DNA from: Delphinapterus leucas
Lineage: Eukaryota; Chordata; Mammalia; Artiodactyla; Monodontidae
DNA length: 64,000 nt
Assembly (NCBI RefSeq): GCF_002288925.2
Contig: NW_022098036.1
Location: 37,374,265 to 37,438,264 of the forward strand
Direction: 5' to 3'
Each line of letters opens with the position of its first letter. Position 1 is the first letter of the stretch. Both the position numbers and the translations under genes were made by a program. Shown here in pieces: positions 11,407 to 23,100 of this stretch. The notes under the pieces are model-generated. The model was not told where the DNA came from. It did not search any database and saw only the letters and a list, made by a program, of their open reading frames with translations.

Positions 11407-11712
11407 CGGCTTCCCTGGTGGCGCAGTGGTTGAGACTCTGCCTGCCAATGCAGGGGACACGGGTTCGAGCCCTGGTCTGGGAAGGTCCCACATGCTGCAG
11501 AGCAACTAGGCCCGTGAGCCACAACTACTGAGCCTGCACGTCTGGAGCTTGTGCTCCGCAACAAGAGAGGCCGCGACAGTGAGAGGCCCACGCACCGCTA
11601 TGAAGAGTGGCCCCCGCTCGCCACAACTAGAGAAAGCCCTCGCACAGAAACGAAGACCCAACACAGCCAAAAATAAATAAATAAATAAATAAAATTTAAA
11701 AAAGAAAAGAAA
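11407..11712 (+). mobile_element. CHR-type SINE (long form), 16-bp target-site duplication
   Basis: The body begins 'cggcttccctggtggcgcag', box B is 'ggttcgagcc', followed by the long 3' part ('cccgctcgccacaactagag') and a (aata)n/A-rich tail. The perfect direct repeats aagaaatgaatgaata at 11391-11406 and 11713-11728 fix both ends. Confidence 0.93.
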
Positions 11713-11879
11713 AAGAAATGAATGAATAAATAAACACATGCAAAGATCCAAAAAATTTTAAATGTAAATCATACTGTGTATATAATCCCATATCCTGTTT
11801 CTTAAAACTTAATAATGTGAAATAAGCCTTTTCCATATAATCACATATTTTTAAAATTTAGATGATATTGGGTCAGATG

Positions 11880-12610
11880 GATTCATTCATGTATTAACAC
11901 ATTTATTCAACACATATTTACTGAGAATTGATGCCAGGCACTGTTCCAGGTGATGAAGATACAGCAGTGAAAAAAACAAAGTCCCAGCCACCAGGCAACT
12001 AATGTTTTAGTGAGGAAGACAGGTAGATAAACAGGCAGAAAGACAAGCAAATCAAAGACAAGTGCTACAAAGAAAACAAGTACCCCTTACTGCACAAAAT
12101 TACTTGGTTCCTGATTTGGATATATCCAGATCAAATAGCAAGAGACAGTTTTAGGGACTTCCCTGGTGGTCCAGTGGTTAAGACTCCGTGCTTCCAGTGC
12201 AGGGGGCACAGGTTCGATCCCTGGTGGGGGAACTAAGATCTCACATGCCACACGGCATGGCCAAAAAATAAAATTAGAAAAAAAAGAGAGAGATAGTTTT
12301 AAAATCTTCAATTCCTGAATTTCAGAGGGCAAGTAGTAAGAGTTCAGACAGCTAAGGATTTATCAAAGAATTTCTTTGAGTCTCTTCAGTTCCCAAGGTC
12401 CGATGGTGAGGAACAGATGAAGAAGAGGGAAAAGGAATAGAGTGGTAGAAGATGCTACCTTTGACAGGGTGGTCAGAGCCTGGAGTGAAGTGAGAAAAAT
12501 AACTGATGCAATTCTCAGAAAGCATTCCAGGCAGAAGCAGTAGCAAGTGCAAAGGACCTGAGATGGGGATATGCTTGGCGCATTCAAGGGATAGCTAGGA
12601 AGGCAGTACA
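11880..12610 (-). repeat. L2 LINE, split by a SINE
   Basis: The antisense L2 tail (11880-12080: 'tttattcaacacatatttac', 'ggcactgttccaggtgatga') and further L2 upstream sequence (12440-12600: 'gcattccaggcagaagcagt', 'agtgcaaaggacctgagatg') are in the order expected for one copy. The SINE at 12154 interrupts it. Confidence 0.7.
12154..12288 (+). mobile_element. Short CHR-type SINE with 13-bp target-site duplication
   Basis: The body starts 'gggacttccctggtggtcca' with box B 'ggttcgatcc' and a tail after 'catggccaaaaaataaaa'. Direct repeats agagacagtttta (12141-12153) and agagatagtttta (12289-12301) differ at one base. Confidence 0.9.
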
Positions 12611-14421
12611 GCCTTTCTAAAATAGCACTCCCCCAACCATCAGTCTCTTTCCTTCTCTGAATGTGTCCTTCTTCAACACATTTATCAGTATATGTCATGA
12701 TATACTGACATGTCTTTTAGGAATTCTATAATATTTCTCAAACACAAGTACTTGACACTGATTTAATGACACATTTTAAGAGAATGATGAAATGAAGAAC
12801 ATGAAGTAGTTCGTTTTCAATATAGGGTTTCTTGGTTTGAAAAATAGTTACCCCTAAGTTACCATGACTATCATCTATGAAACTATTTACAAAAAAGACA
12901 AAGGATACTTTTCATTTTATATCCTCTGCACTGAAATTCCTAGCACTGGCAGACTGACAAGTCTCTTTGTTTCAGAGGACATCAAATGACTGGTGCCAAC
13001 AATTTATCATTGTTGTTCTTTGGCATTTAATCATACTTATCACATTGGCTCCAATTTCTTATTTCTTTAAAGAGAACTGCTATTATGGTTCCAAGGAACT
13101 AAAAATATATCGCTGTTAAGACAATTAATTTCAAATGACTCAAACTGAATTCAAACTTTCTGGGGGAAAAAAAAAACACCTGGACCAACACCTTCATCTC
13201 ACATAGTAGGCATTTCACAAAGGCTTGCAGACTTGAACAGAACTGAAGTCAGTATCTGAGTTCCAGTTTTAGAGCATTCACTAATATTAATATTGAAATA
13301 TACTGGCTGCCAGGAAGTTCCAGTTCTCTTACAAAATAATCCCAAAGCATTGATTTTAGAATGATTTAGGGATTCTCTAGATTCTTCTCAGTGTTTGTTT
13401 ATGCATATAAATTATTTATTACTAAATATAGAGAAATAAGTACTAGCAAAACACCAAGGAATCTCATTTAGTAAAACCAAGCGACCAATCCAGATTTTGC
13501 GTGGCCTGAACCATATACAGTTTGGGTGGTCTTCTCTAAGAATTAGAATGCAGTTAGGAATGCAAACTTTGGTACAAAAGTAAATATTTATTTAGAATGT
13601 ACAAGAAATCATCATAAAATGCTGGAGGCTTAGAGATTCAAGTTCCTTTCTCTGAGGTCTCTTGAACAACAGAAATGCTTACATAGAAATGCTTCCTGAC
13701 TGCAACCCGCTTCCTCTCTCCACTGAGAACACTCTACAACTCCCAGCATCTCTTAGGAGCCCATGACAGTGTGGAACCCTGAACTTAAGCTTCATTAGCC
13801 TCAAGGTAACCCCACCTCTAGTAAAACCTGCTTGGCTCGCTCTCAGGCTCCAGACTCAAAGGATCCCAGCAGAACAGACTGAATCAGTCTAGAAGTGGAG
13901 TTACCAAGGTAGTTCAGAGATGCCCTGTGGATAAGGAGGCAGTGCTGCAGCAGAGAATTCAGCAGCGCAGCCAGGAAATCAAATATGTGCATTACATCTA
14001 AAGAGGGACATAAACAGCATAATGGGAGGGTAAAAAAATAAAATAAAATCCAGTGGTCAGGGCAATTGTGAAGGATGGGATGAGGTACAGATTAGGGGCA
14101 GCATTCAGACCTGAGTCTGCCAACAGAGGCTTTGTGCAAGATGCCTCTTTTACACAGTAGTACATAACCTTTATTCCCCTCTAAAGGGTTTGAGATACAG
14201 GACTTCTGGAATCAAATATTGATATAATGTTGTCACTGAGCTTTTGTCCAAAGCCATTCATATAACACTAGAACAGCTGTTTTTTCATGTGTCCTATAAA
14301 TATGCATTTGTAATTGCTATAACAGCACAACCTATGGTATTGCTTTTTTTTTTTACTGCTCTTTCTCTTTGTTTATTAAGACAACCAACACTTGAAGTTT
14401 ATGCTATCAGAAATAACTACT
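12611..14421. other. Intron without recognised features
   Basis: Mostly AT-rich sequence on both strands without coding signal. A less AT-rich patch at 13625-13900 may be an old repeat, but I cannot name it. Confidence 0.6.
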
Positions 14422-14755
14422 GGGACTTCCTTGGTTGCACAGTGGTTAAGAATCTGCCTGCCAATGCAGGGGAAATGGGTTTGAGCCCTGGTCCGGGAAG
14501 ATCCCGCATGCCACGGAGCAACTAAGCCCATGTGCCACAACTATTGAGCCTGTGCTCTAAAGCCCGTGAGCCACAACTACTGTGCCCCCATGCCACAACT
14601 ACTGAAGCCCATGCACCTAGAGCCCATGCTCTGCAACAAGAGAAGCCTGTGCACCACAACAAAGAGTAGCCCCCGCTCGCCGCAACTAGAAAAAGCCCAC
14701 GCACAGCAACAAAGACCAAATGCAGCCATAAATAAATAAATAAAATTTTAAAAAA
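14422..14755 (+). mobile_element. CHR-type SINE, long form
   Basis: Begins 'gggacttccttggttgcaca', box B-like 'ggtttgagcc', long internal part with repeated 'ccacaactactg' units, and ends 'cagccataaataaataaata' plus A/T. No clear target-site duplication, and it is diverged. Confidence 0.85.
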
Positions 14756-16283
14756 TAATTATTAAATCTCTGTTAAACTATTTTTATTTCTTTCTTGTCA
14801 ACCTTACACAGGGAAAATATTTCAAACTAACACTGACTGGGGTAATTTTAGGCCAACATGTCTTCTCCAAACAATACTTTGTATTTTATATTCAGAATAA
14901 TGCCTGATAATCTGAGGGTAACTCAAAAACTCAAATAAAGGCAATTCCCTCTTTTCTGAGGAATGACTGGGAGACAGAAGTGTGTCTTATATTTGGACAG
15001 ATAAGGCTATGAAGACATCAGGACATCAGTTATGAAGAGTGTGGTGCTATGAATGGGTAAAGAAGGTGGACCACTTTCTTCCATGGATACTTCTATTAAG
15101 AAGCTGACCAAAGCAGCAGCTATCAGGCCTTGCTTCAGAGGATGCCAGGAGCACAAGTGCAAAGTGGCTGAGTTGTAAGTGTTGAAAAGAAAGGGCCCAT
15201 AGATGCATTCCATTTTTGGCTTCTCAGCTGGCGGGAGCAGTGTACCACAGTCAACCTCCAGGGTAGCGGACTCCATCATCAGCACTACACAGGTCACGTT
15301 TAAGCACCACAGGGTCAACATATGCTTTTCCAAAGCAAAGGCAGAGTGTCCCAGCTATCCCAGGTCTGTCAGCAAGGCCAATGTGAGCCAGGTGAAAACA
15401 ATATCAGCAGGGATGGGCCCTGGGCCCCTGTCGAATCAGGGAGGAAAATCACTGCCAAGAAAGAGAGGCAGAGCTATAACCTGCTAGAGCCAAAGTGGTG
15501 GCCAAGACTCCTGAGGGCAAGAAAAAGGTAACTTAAGAATGAAAAGAGGAATCACGAAGCAGGAGAAATGGGACAAAATCTAGACTGAGTAATTTAAAAG
15601 TGGGCTGTGTCCCGGCAGCCCATTCATATAATGCTTAGAATATTCCATCAGTGAGAGGGCAAATTCTTAAAGGAAGTTGGGCTGAGCCAGACACTGCCTC
15701 TTTCCTTCCTGTCTGCTCTTAATTAGTCACTGAAGAGTTGGTTTTGACTCTTATGCCTACTTGACTCATAATTAGTAGATCTCAATGTAGTGTCCTGATG
15801 TCTGACTCTGTCTGGCCTGGTCTGTATCTGTTGCTACTTCTATCCTGTACCTAAGTCCTGCTACCTGTTCCTGACTTCCTGGTTCTCCAACCACTGTTAG
15901 GCATGTTTCAACCCTAATAGCAAATAGAACAGTGTACCTGTGCTTTGCTTAGAATCCCAGACATGAAACCATGCCACTACTGGCATAGGAGATGCAGCTA
16001 ACCTTGTCTCAGGCCCATGGACAAATATGTCAGGCAAATCACCAAGCTCCTAGGATTTTTGATTCAACTAATTTCCAAGGTTTGAATGGGTCTTCAAGCT
16101 CTAAGAATTCTACGGTAATTATTTTTATACAAAATTATCTCTCCAACTTCAGTGTAAGCTTCCTGACAGAAGAACCCATTCTTTATACATCTCCAGACTC
16201 CCTTTCCACAGCCAATCCCCTCTCTAATGAACCAGTGTTCAGTGTTCAATCAATAACCACTGACTGATTCTGAGTCAAGTTGT
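14756..16283. other. Intron, no supported gene
   Basis: A moderately GC-rich block at 15000-15560 has a 108-codon minus-strand open frame (15007-15333) and overlapping plus-strand frames. None shows a recognisable domain and the longer context is full of stops, so I treat them as chance or as an old unidentified insert. Confidence 0.55.
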
Positions 16284-16296
16284 TCCTTACAATTTT

Positions 16297-17298
16297 TTTT
16301 TCTTTTTTTTTTTTAAACTTCTTTATTGGAGTAGAAATGCTTTACAATAGTGTGTTAGTTTCTGCTTTATAACAAAGTGAATCAGCTATACGTATACATA
16401 TATCCCCATATCTCCTCCCTCTTGCGTCTCCCTCCCACCCTCCCTATCCCACCCGTCTAGGTGGTCACAAAGCACCGAGCTGAACTCCCTGTGCTATGTG
16501 GTTGCTTCCCACTAGCTATCTATTTTACATTTGGTAGTATATATAAGTCCATGCCACTCTCTCACTTTGTCCCAGCTTATCCTTCCCCCTCCCGGCATCC
16601 TCAAGTCCATTCTCTACATCTGCGTCTTTATTCCTGTCCTGCCCCTAGGTTCTTCATAATCTTTGTTTTTTTTTTTTTTTTTAGATTCCATATATATGTA
16701 TTAGCATATGGTATTTGTCTTTCTCTTTCTGACTTACTTCACTCTGTATGACAGACTCTAGGTCCATCCACCTCACTACAAATAACTCAATTTCATTTCC
16801 TCTTATGGCTGAGTAATATTCCATTGTATATATGTGCCACATCTTCTTTATCCGTTCATCTGTCGATGGACACTTAGGGTGCTTCCACGTCCTGGCTATT
16901 GTAAATAGAGCTGCAGTGAACATTGTGGTACATGACTCTTTTTGAATTATGGTTTTCTCAGGGTATGTGCCCAGTAGTGGGATTGCTGGGTCGTACAGTA
17001 GTTCTATTTTTAGTTTTTAAGGAACCTCCATACTTTTCTCCATAGTGGCTGTCACACTCACACCAACAGTGCAATGTAAGAGGGTTCCCTTTTCTCCACA
17101 CCCTCTCCAGCATTTATTGTTTGTAGATTTTTTGATGGTGGCCATTCTGACTGGTGTGAGGTGAGACCTCATTGTAGTTTTGATTTGCATTTCTCTAATG
17201 ATTAGTGGTGTTGAGCATTCTTTCATGTGTTTGTTGGCAATCTGTATATCTTCTTTGGAGAAATGTCCATTTAGGTCTTCCGCCCAGTTTTGGATTGC
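16297..17298 (-). mobile_element. 5'-truncated L1 (3' end only), 13-bp target-site duplication
   Basis: Starts with the poly(T) (antisense tail), then L1 3'UTR ('acttctttattggagtagaa') and the ORF2 C-terminus in antisense ([15 protein letters not shown] near 16800-16870). It breaks off at 'cttccgcccagttttggatt'. Perfect direct repeats tccttacaatttt lie at 16284-16296 and 17299-17311. It is in the same orientation as NUBPL transcription. Confidence 0.93.
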
Positions 17299-17311
17299 TC
17301 CTTACAATTTT

Positions 17312-17743
17312 ATTATACTACTAAAATTAAATTTTTTGCCATGTGAGGTACCTTTTATATAAATATAAACCTAAAATAGAACACAAAATAGGATTAAGTC
17401 TGAACCATATTTTTTGCTCTGCCCAGTGATTTATTCATAAAATCATGCAATATTTTATTTTGGGTGCAAGAAGAAAACTGCTATAAAGGTGAAATTATTT
17501 AAATATAAATACCACAATAAAAATCTGAATAACAAAAAAATTTCTACTTGAGTTGATGGCCTACTGGCTTGTGGAAATAAGTGACACAACAAAATATAAT
17601 GAACTTATCCTTGAGACTATTTTGATAACAGCTGACCCAGTTATAAGATGAAAACACATTATTTAAGTTACAACAATGATCTAAAAGTTCTTCCCTAATG
17701 TTTTCATTTTTTTCGGATGAAAGTTCTCTAATCCATTTTCAAC
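17312..17743. other. Intron, nothing recognised
   Basis: AT-rich sequence between the truncated L1 and the next SINE, with no coding or repeat signal that I can name. Confidence 0.6.
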
Positions 17744-17751
17744 TTTCTTCC

Positions 17752-18041
17752 ATTCTGGGACTTCTCTGGTGGAGCAGTGGTTAAGAATCTGCCTGCCAAT
17801 GCAGGGCTTGAGCCCTGTTCTGGGAAGATCCCACGTGCCGTGGAGCAACTAAGCTCGTGCGCCACAACTACTGAGCTTGTGCTCTAGAGCCCGCAAACCA
17901 CAACTACTGAAGCCCACGCGCCTAGAGACCGCGAACAGCAACAAAGAGTAGCCCCCGCTTGCCGCAACTAGAGAAAGCCCGAGTGCGGCAATGAAGACCC
18001 AACACAGCCAAAAATAAATAGATTTATTAAAAAAAAAAAAA
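17752..18041 (+). mobile_element. CHR-type SINE, long form
   Basis: Body from 'gggacttctctggtggagca' to 'aacacagccaaaaataaata' and a poly(A). Short direct repeats tttcttcc at 17744-17751 and 18042-18049. About 12 bases around box B ('aggggacacgggtt' in relatives) are deleted ('gcagggcttgagcc'). Confidence 0.87.
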
Positions 18042-18049
18042 TTTCTTCC

Positions 18050-19184
18050 TTTCCGTAGGAAAAGGGGGTGGGGGTGGAAAACTTCTTGACTAAATCCCTC
18101 CAAAGGCACTACCAACCCATGTGATAGCAGTAATGTTTTGAGAAAGAAAGAGAAACTTTACTCTTTATCTTTCCCTTTATCATCATCTCACATTTCCTTA
18201 ATTGTTCTAGCAGATATAGAGCAAGACTGACCCTGACAACCTGGAGATAGCATCCATTCACAGAGGACTTCTTACCCAAAAGTTGATATATGGGTCAATC
18301 TTTGGTACCTAGTTTCTAAAATAGTGTTTAAAAGATTATCCAATTCCCAGGCTAGCCTACAGACGTCCCATGTAAATCCACAGTACAACTGAAACAGTAA
18401 AACTTCACAATATAAAAATAATGATGTTATCACAAAAGTAACAATATTTTAGTTAATTATGAGAACATCTCTCTAAATTCTCCAGAGTCTTGCTTTAGGC
18501 CACAGATGTTCATCACCTAGGAAGGAGATGTTAGTGAAGGACAGGACTGCTACCAAAAAGGCCTAAAATATTACAAACTTGCCTGAGAATCATGATATTT
18601 TTATTTTTAAAAATTACTAAAAGAAATTTAAAAATAAAAACTCTCCCTATATACCTAAAGGCTGAAGCTTCAAATGTTTTTTTTTAAGTAGGAGTAACAA
18701 ATCACTTTATTAATCTAATCTGGGACGGTTTATAAAATATATTTAGATGTGTGGTACTCCCTTTAATTAGGAAAACTATAAAACCATAATACTCTTTTAA
18801 AAGAAATCCTTAGAAAAAATATTGTACTTGGGAGGATTCAAGGTCCTGAAGGAGCAGGATGGTAGCTGCCATAGAAGCTGCATGGAGCCCCAGAGAGGAT
18901 TCCTAGTCATTGTCCAATGGCTTTGATGGTTCTTAAAGATGTTACTGAGCTTGAGGGACACTATGTTCCAGCAGAGCAGTCTACCCAGTGTAGTACTGCA
19001 TGCTAGAGATGATCTGTCCCAGTCAAGCTTATTTCTTTAGCTCTAGTTACCTGTGACCTGGAGTCCTACATTTGAGTCTTACGGGCCATCAGGTCAAACT
19101 GGCTAGTGAATAGGGAAGAGGTGAGGGGAAGGGTCTACAGGTAACAGGTAAAGGAGTGCAAATGGAAACGAACAGTTAATGAGA
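18050..19184. other. Intron, nothing recognised
   Basis: No repeat or exon signal I can name. 18830-19140 is less AT-rich than its surroundings and may be an old element. Confidence 0.55.
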
Positions 19185-19378
19185 GCCTATTATAGGGTAG
19201 ATACATTTACATAACATTGTAAAATGGGCATTATAATCTCTTATTTTACAGAGATAAGAATATTCAGGATTAGAGAAGTTAAGAAAATTGCCCAAGGCCA
19301 GGCTGATGGTGAGTGACGGAGATGGGATATAAATCCTGGTCTGTGTGACTCAAGTCATGCTCCCAAGTCTCCCAGAGA
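19185..19378 (-). repeat. MIR SINE
   Basis: Antisense MIR: 'ttattttacagagataagaa', 'agagaagttaagaaaattgc', 'ccaaggccaggctgatggtg' and 'ggtctgtgtgactcaagtca' follow the reverse-complement MIR consensus in order. Confidence 0.75.
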
Positions 19379-19453
19379 ATTGGGTGCAGCGTTACTATTC
19401 TCCAAGCCCCTGAAGACTTCTGCTACCACAACTCCAAGAACAAATGAGCTTTA

Positions 19454-19643
19454 TGAGACTTCCCTGGTGGTCCAGTGGTTAAGATTCCACGCTCCAAATA
19501 CAGGGGGCCCAGGTTCGATCCCTGGTCAGGGAATTAGATCCTGCATGCCACAACTAATAGATCCCACATGCCGCAAAGAAGATCCCACGTGCCGCAACTA
19601 AGACCCAGTGCAGCCAAATAAGTAAATAAATAATTTTTAAAAA
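19454..19643 (+). mobile_element. Short CHR-type SINE with 18-bp target-site duplication
   Basis: Body 'gacttccctggtggtccagt', box B 'ggttcgatcc', repeated 'gatcccacatgccgcaa' units, tail 'aagtaaataaataattttta'. Direct repeats aagaacaaatgagcttta (19436-19453) and aagaacaaatgatcttta (19644-19661) match at 17 of 18 bases. Confidence 0.92.
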
Positions 19644-19911
19644 AAGAACAAATGATCTTTACTACAACACTTTTTCAGAGTATGATAAAATACATATATA
19701 AAGTAGACACTATAGACCCACAGGAAATTATTTACTTAGATAATATAAGTAAGAAATAGAAGAATCATTTGTTTCCTTTTTTCCCCTCCCATTTTCCTGG
19801 TTAATTATAATGATGTTTCTTCTATTTCTGAGCATTTTTTAATGGTATATCACAGTATTCTTTCCTTACATGGTCCTTTAAGAGTCTTTTATGTATTAAA
19901 GCATGGTCTTG

Positions 19912-20112
19912 GGGCTTCCCTGGTGGCGCAGTGGTTGAGAGTCTGCCTGCTGATGGAGGGGACACGGGTTCGTGCCCCAGTCTGGGAAGATCCCACATGC
20001 CGTGGAGCAGCTGGGCCGGTAAGCCATGGCCGCTGAGCCTGCGCGTCCAGAGGCCACAACAGTGAGAAGCCCGTGTACCGCAAAAAAAAAAAAAACAAAA
20101 AAAAACAAAAAG
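19912..20112 (+). mobile_element. CHR-type SINE (cetacean 'gttgagagtc' form)
   Basis: Body from 'ggggcttccctggtggcgca' to 'cccgtgtaccgc' and a poly(A) with C interruptions. About 18 bases ('gagcctgtgctccgcaacggg' region) are deleted relative to sister copies. No clear target-site duplication. Confidence 0.88.
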
Positions 20113-20447
20113 AATATTTTATCTTTCAATAATCCACCACTAAACTCTAGTTTTGTTTTAAGTCAATAACCATCATTCTACCCACCGTCTATTTTTATTC
20201 TAAAAATTTAAAGATCTAACTCACATCAAATAGAAAACCAACTGTGAGAAATTGTAGCTCCATATTCAGTTACATTTTAAGTATGAGCTATTATAATGCA
20301 GCTTTCAGATTTCAAATTCTGATTCAGACATTAATCACTATGATTAAAAAAAAAAACAGCACTGGAAAGGAGGAGTTTGGTAAAAATCAAGACTATGAAT
20401 CTAGCTGGGTACAGATAAGAGTCCAGATATCTACTCATCAAACAGAA

Positions 20448-20605
20448 GAATTCTAGTGTGGAAAATTGGCATACCTAAATTCCAATCATTTTTATCACTG
20501 ATTAGCTAGATTACCATGGGTCAGCCAGTTAACCTCTCTGGCCCTCAATTTTCTCATCTGTTAAAGTGTTTTAGATTAGATGATCACTAAGGTTCCTTCC
20601 AACTA
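20448..20605 (+). repeat. MIR SINE
   Basis: 'tcactgattagctagattac', 'gtcagccagttaacctctct' and 'ctcaattttctcatctgtta' follow the MIR core in sense. Confidence 0.7.
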
Positions 20606-22943
20606 CTTAAAAAAAGAAAATGTGACCATGACCTGTTTATGTAACTTGAAAAACATCTGTGAGAGATTTGCTTACAGAAAAAAGTAAATAAAAAGTATTC
20701 TTATCAAAAGCATCAAAATGACAAAACAAGCTATTTTTTTTTAAGGGAGCACTTTATATAAAAACAAGAAAGCTAAAAGCAAATTGGTATATTTAACACA
20801 TTTATTTCATGGAATGATCATATTTCTTATGGAAAATTTAGCTTAAATTTACAAAGAACTCAAATCTAAATTTGTTTTGAACTACAATCTACTCTGCCAT
20901 CCTAAAATACCTCGTTCTGGCTCATCTAGGAATTAATGTGTTATATCTATATAAAATGTAATAATTTACAAAATAGATGCATTCCTGAAGAGTTGTTGAG
21001 GGAACCACCACTAAGTTGAGTGGGGAGGGGACTCAATCACAAACCTTAAAGGTCGAGAGATCTAATCCAATTTTCCAGCTAATACAAAACACTCATGACT
21101 GAGATATACTCAACCAACAAAAGAAAGCTCGAATCATTCCAATGCTTATCACACATTCAGATACAAATTGTGGAATAATTTGCACAATAATAATAATATA
21201 AAATAAAAGCATGGAAGAAAATTGTCACAAGAATCTTTTCTATTTTTTTCTTTTGCTTTACATGAAATTGGTTTACTTTTGACTTACTTTATTACTCATA
21301 CTTCATAACTTAAGATATGCTTTGTTTTCTGATTTGTCTTTTGTTGCTACATGCACCGCTATTTGTAAGACATCCTCCTTTTAAAAATATGAATAAGCAC
21401 CTATTAAGTCCCAAGGATTTAACTTGAGACTACAGAAATATATTTGAGCTTTTAGAAAAATAAAAAGGATTATATTTGTAGCATAATTTTTTTTAACTGA
21501 TATGTTTTCTGTAAAGAAAGAAAAAAATCAGCAGTTTCAGTTTCAGGCATAATGGTTGTGTGAAAGTGTCAATAAATAGGTCAGTCAGAAAGTCACACAT
21601 CAAGGTTTTATTATTAATTCATTGTTTGAACTTATCCAAGCTGCTTAACTTTTTTATGCCTCTGTTAGCTCATCTTACGATGGTTATAAACAGAGAATTT
21701 TAGAGCTAGGAGGGACTCTAGAGATTATCTTGTCCAATGTCCTTATTTTACAGATAAAGGAACTGTAACTCCAAAATCAAATGATTTGCCAATGACTTGC
21801 CTCTGCAAAATATGGATAATAAAAATAACTTTGTCTGATTTATAGAGGTTTCCTTCTGAAGAGGAAATGAAATCACGGATTTTCTAAAAAACATTAAATA
21901 ATAAAATAGTATTGTATTGAAAAAAGTAAAGAGAAGCTTGTCATATCATGCAAGTCAAAATTAAAATTTCTCTCAATAAGCCTATCATGTCTACTCTTCT
22001 AACCAGGTGCTAGGAAAATATGTGTCTATTTCTGAGGTCACCACATTCCAAAATGACCTGAACAAGTAATTTAAAAATATATTTTCCATATGTTTACATG
22101 TCATAAGCTGAGTTAAGCGGCTTTTTGCAAATTAAAGGGAAATTTCTCACCAGTAAAAATTAAGCATGAAAACACTGGGTCAAAGTACAATTTAAAAGAT
22201 GTAAATGACTAAAACTAAGGGCTAGGAAGTGAGCAGAAATCACATCTGTTGTTTGAATATATTAATTAAATTTCTACATTTTAGTGACCTGTATCTTGCT
22301 CCTGTTAAGTAGACCTGCCACCTACAAAGCTGAAGAAAAAACAATAAATGTACTGTCATAAGTGACTTTTCCTAGCGAAAACTAAACAATGCAGCAGCTT
22401 TTAGCTATAACTAAGTTTAACAAAGCATTTTGAGAAGGATTAAGGATGGAGAAAGAATTGAGATGAAGGTGATACAGATATAGATTGGAAGTAGGTTTGA
22501 GGATAGAGAGGGGTAAAAAAAACACATAAAACAATCTAATTCCCATCTCATCAACTTCAGCACTTTCCGACTTCCTAAGCTACATAATTACTTCAGAAGT
22601 GCCCAAAAGACATCTAAGAAACCTGAAATCACTAAATTGCAAAGAAACAGAAAAACAGACCGAAGTTTATGCATCTCATTAAAAGACAGTTAAATGACCA
22701 GCTGTTTCTCCATTCTCATTTATGCACACTGGTCATTATATGCAGGCTTGTTCACAATAATCTTGTACCCTGATGAACAAGTGAATGTGGTACTATATCT
22801 AGTTGTTCTTTCCTCAACAGGTATCTTCATATTCATCTTAATATTTCAGATCACACATTAATATGCATGCCTAAAACCAGAAGATAAATAAGTGGATACA
22901 CAGAATCATCATTATAGAATTTAACCCTAACTTAGAAATTAAT
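20606..22943. other. AT-rich intron with an ancient repeat patch
   Basis: No exon seen. A patch at 21628-21810 ('ttagagctaggagggactct', 'ttattttacagataaaggaa') resembles an old mammalian interspersed repeat whose family I cannot assign. Confidence 0.55.
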
Positions 22944-23100
22944 ACCAACATTTACATGTGCCACGCGCTGTTCTAGACACTGGGAATACAGCCATGAACA
23001 AGATACCTGAAGCTCCTGTCTCCATGAAACGGGGATAGGAGGACAATAAACAAACCAATTAGTATATCACCTGTAATCCTGATGAAAGTTATCTTTCTAG
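22944..23100 (-). repeat. L2 LINE fragment
   Basis: 'gctgttctagacactgggaa', 'tacagccatgaacaagatac' and 'ggaggacaataaacaaacca' match the antisense L2 3' region. Confidence 0.7.

Noticed and set aside
15007..15333. 108-codon minus-strand frame
   Set aside because: No recognisable domain, no splice signals at sensible places, surrounding frames full of stops, and overlapping plus-strand frames of similar length. Treated as chance or an old unknown insert.
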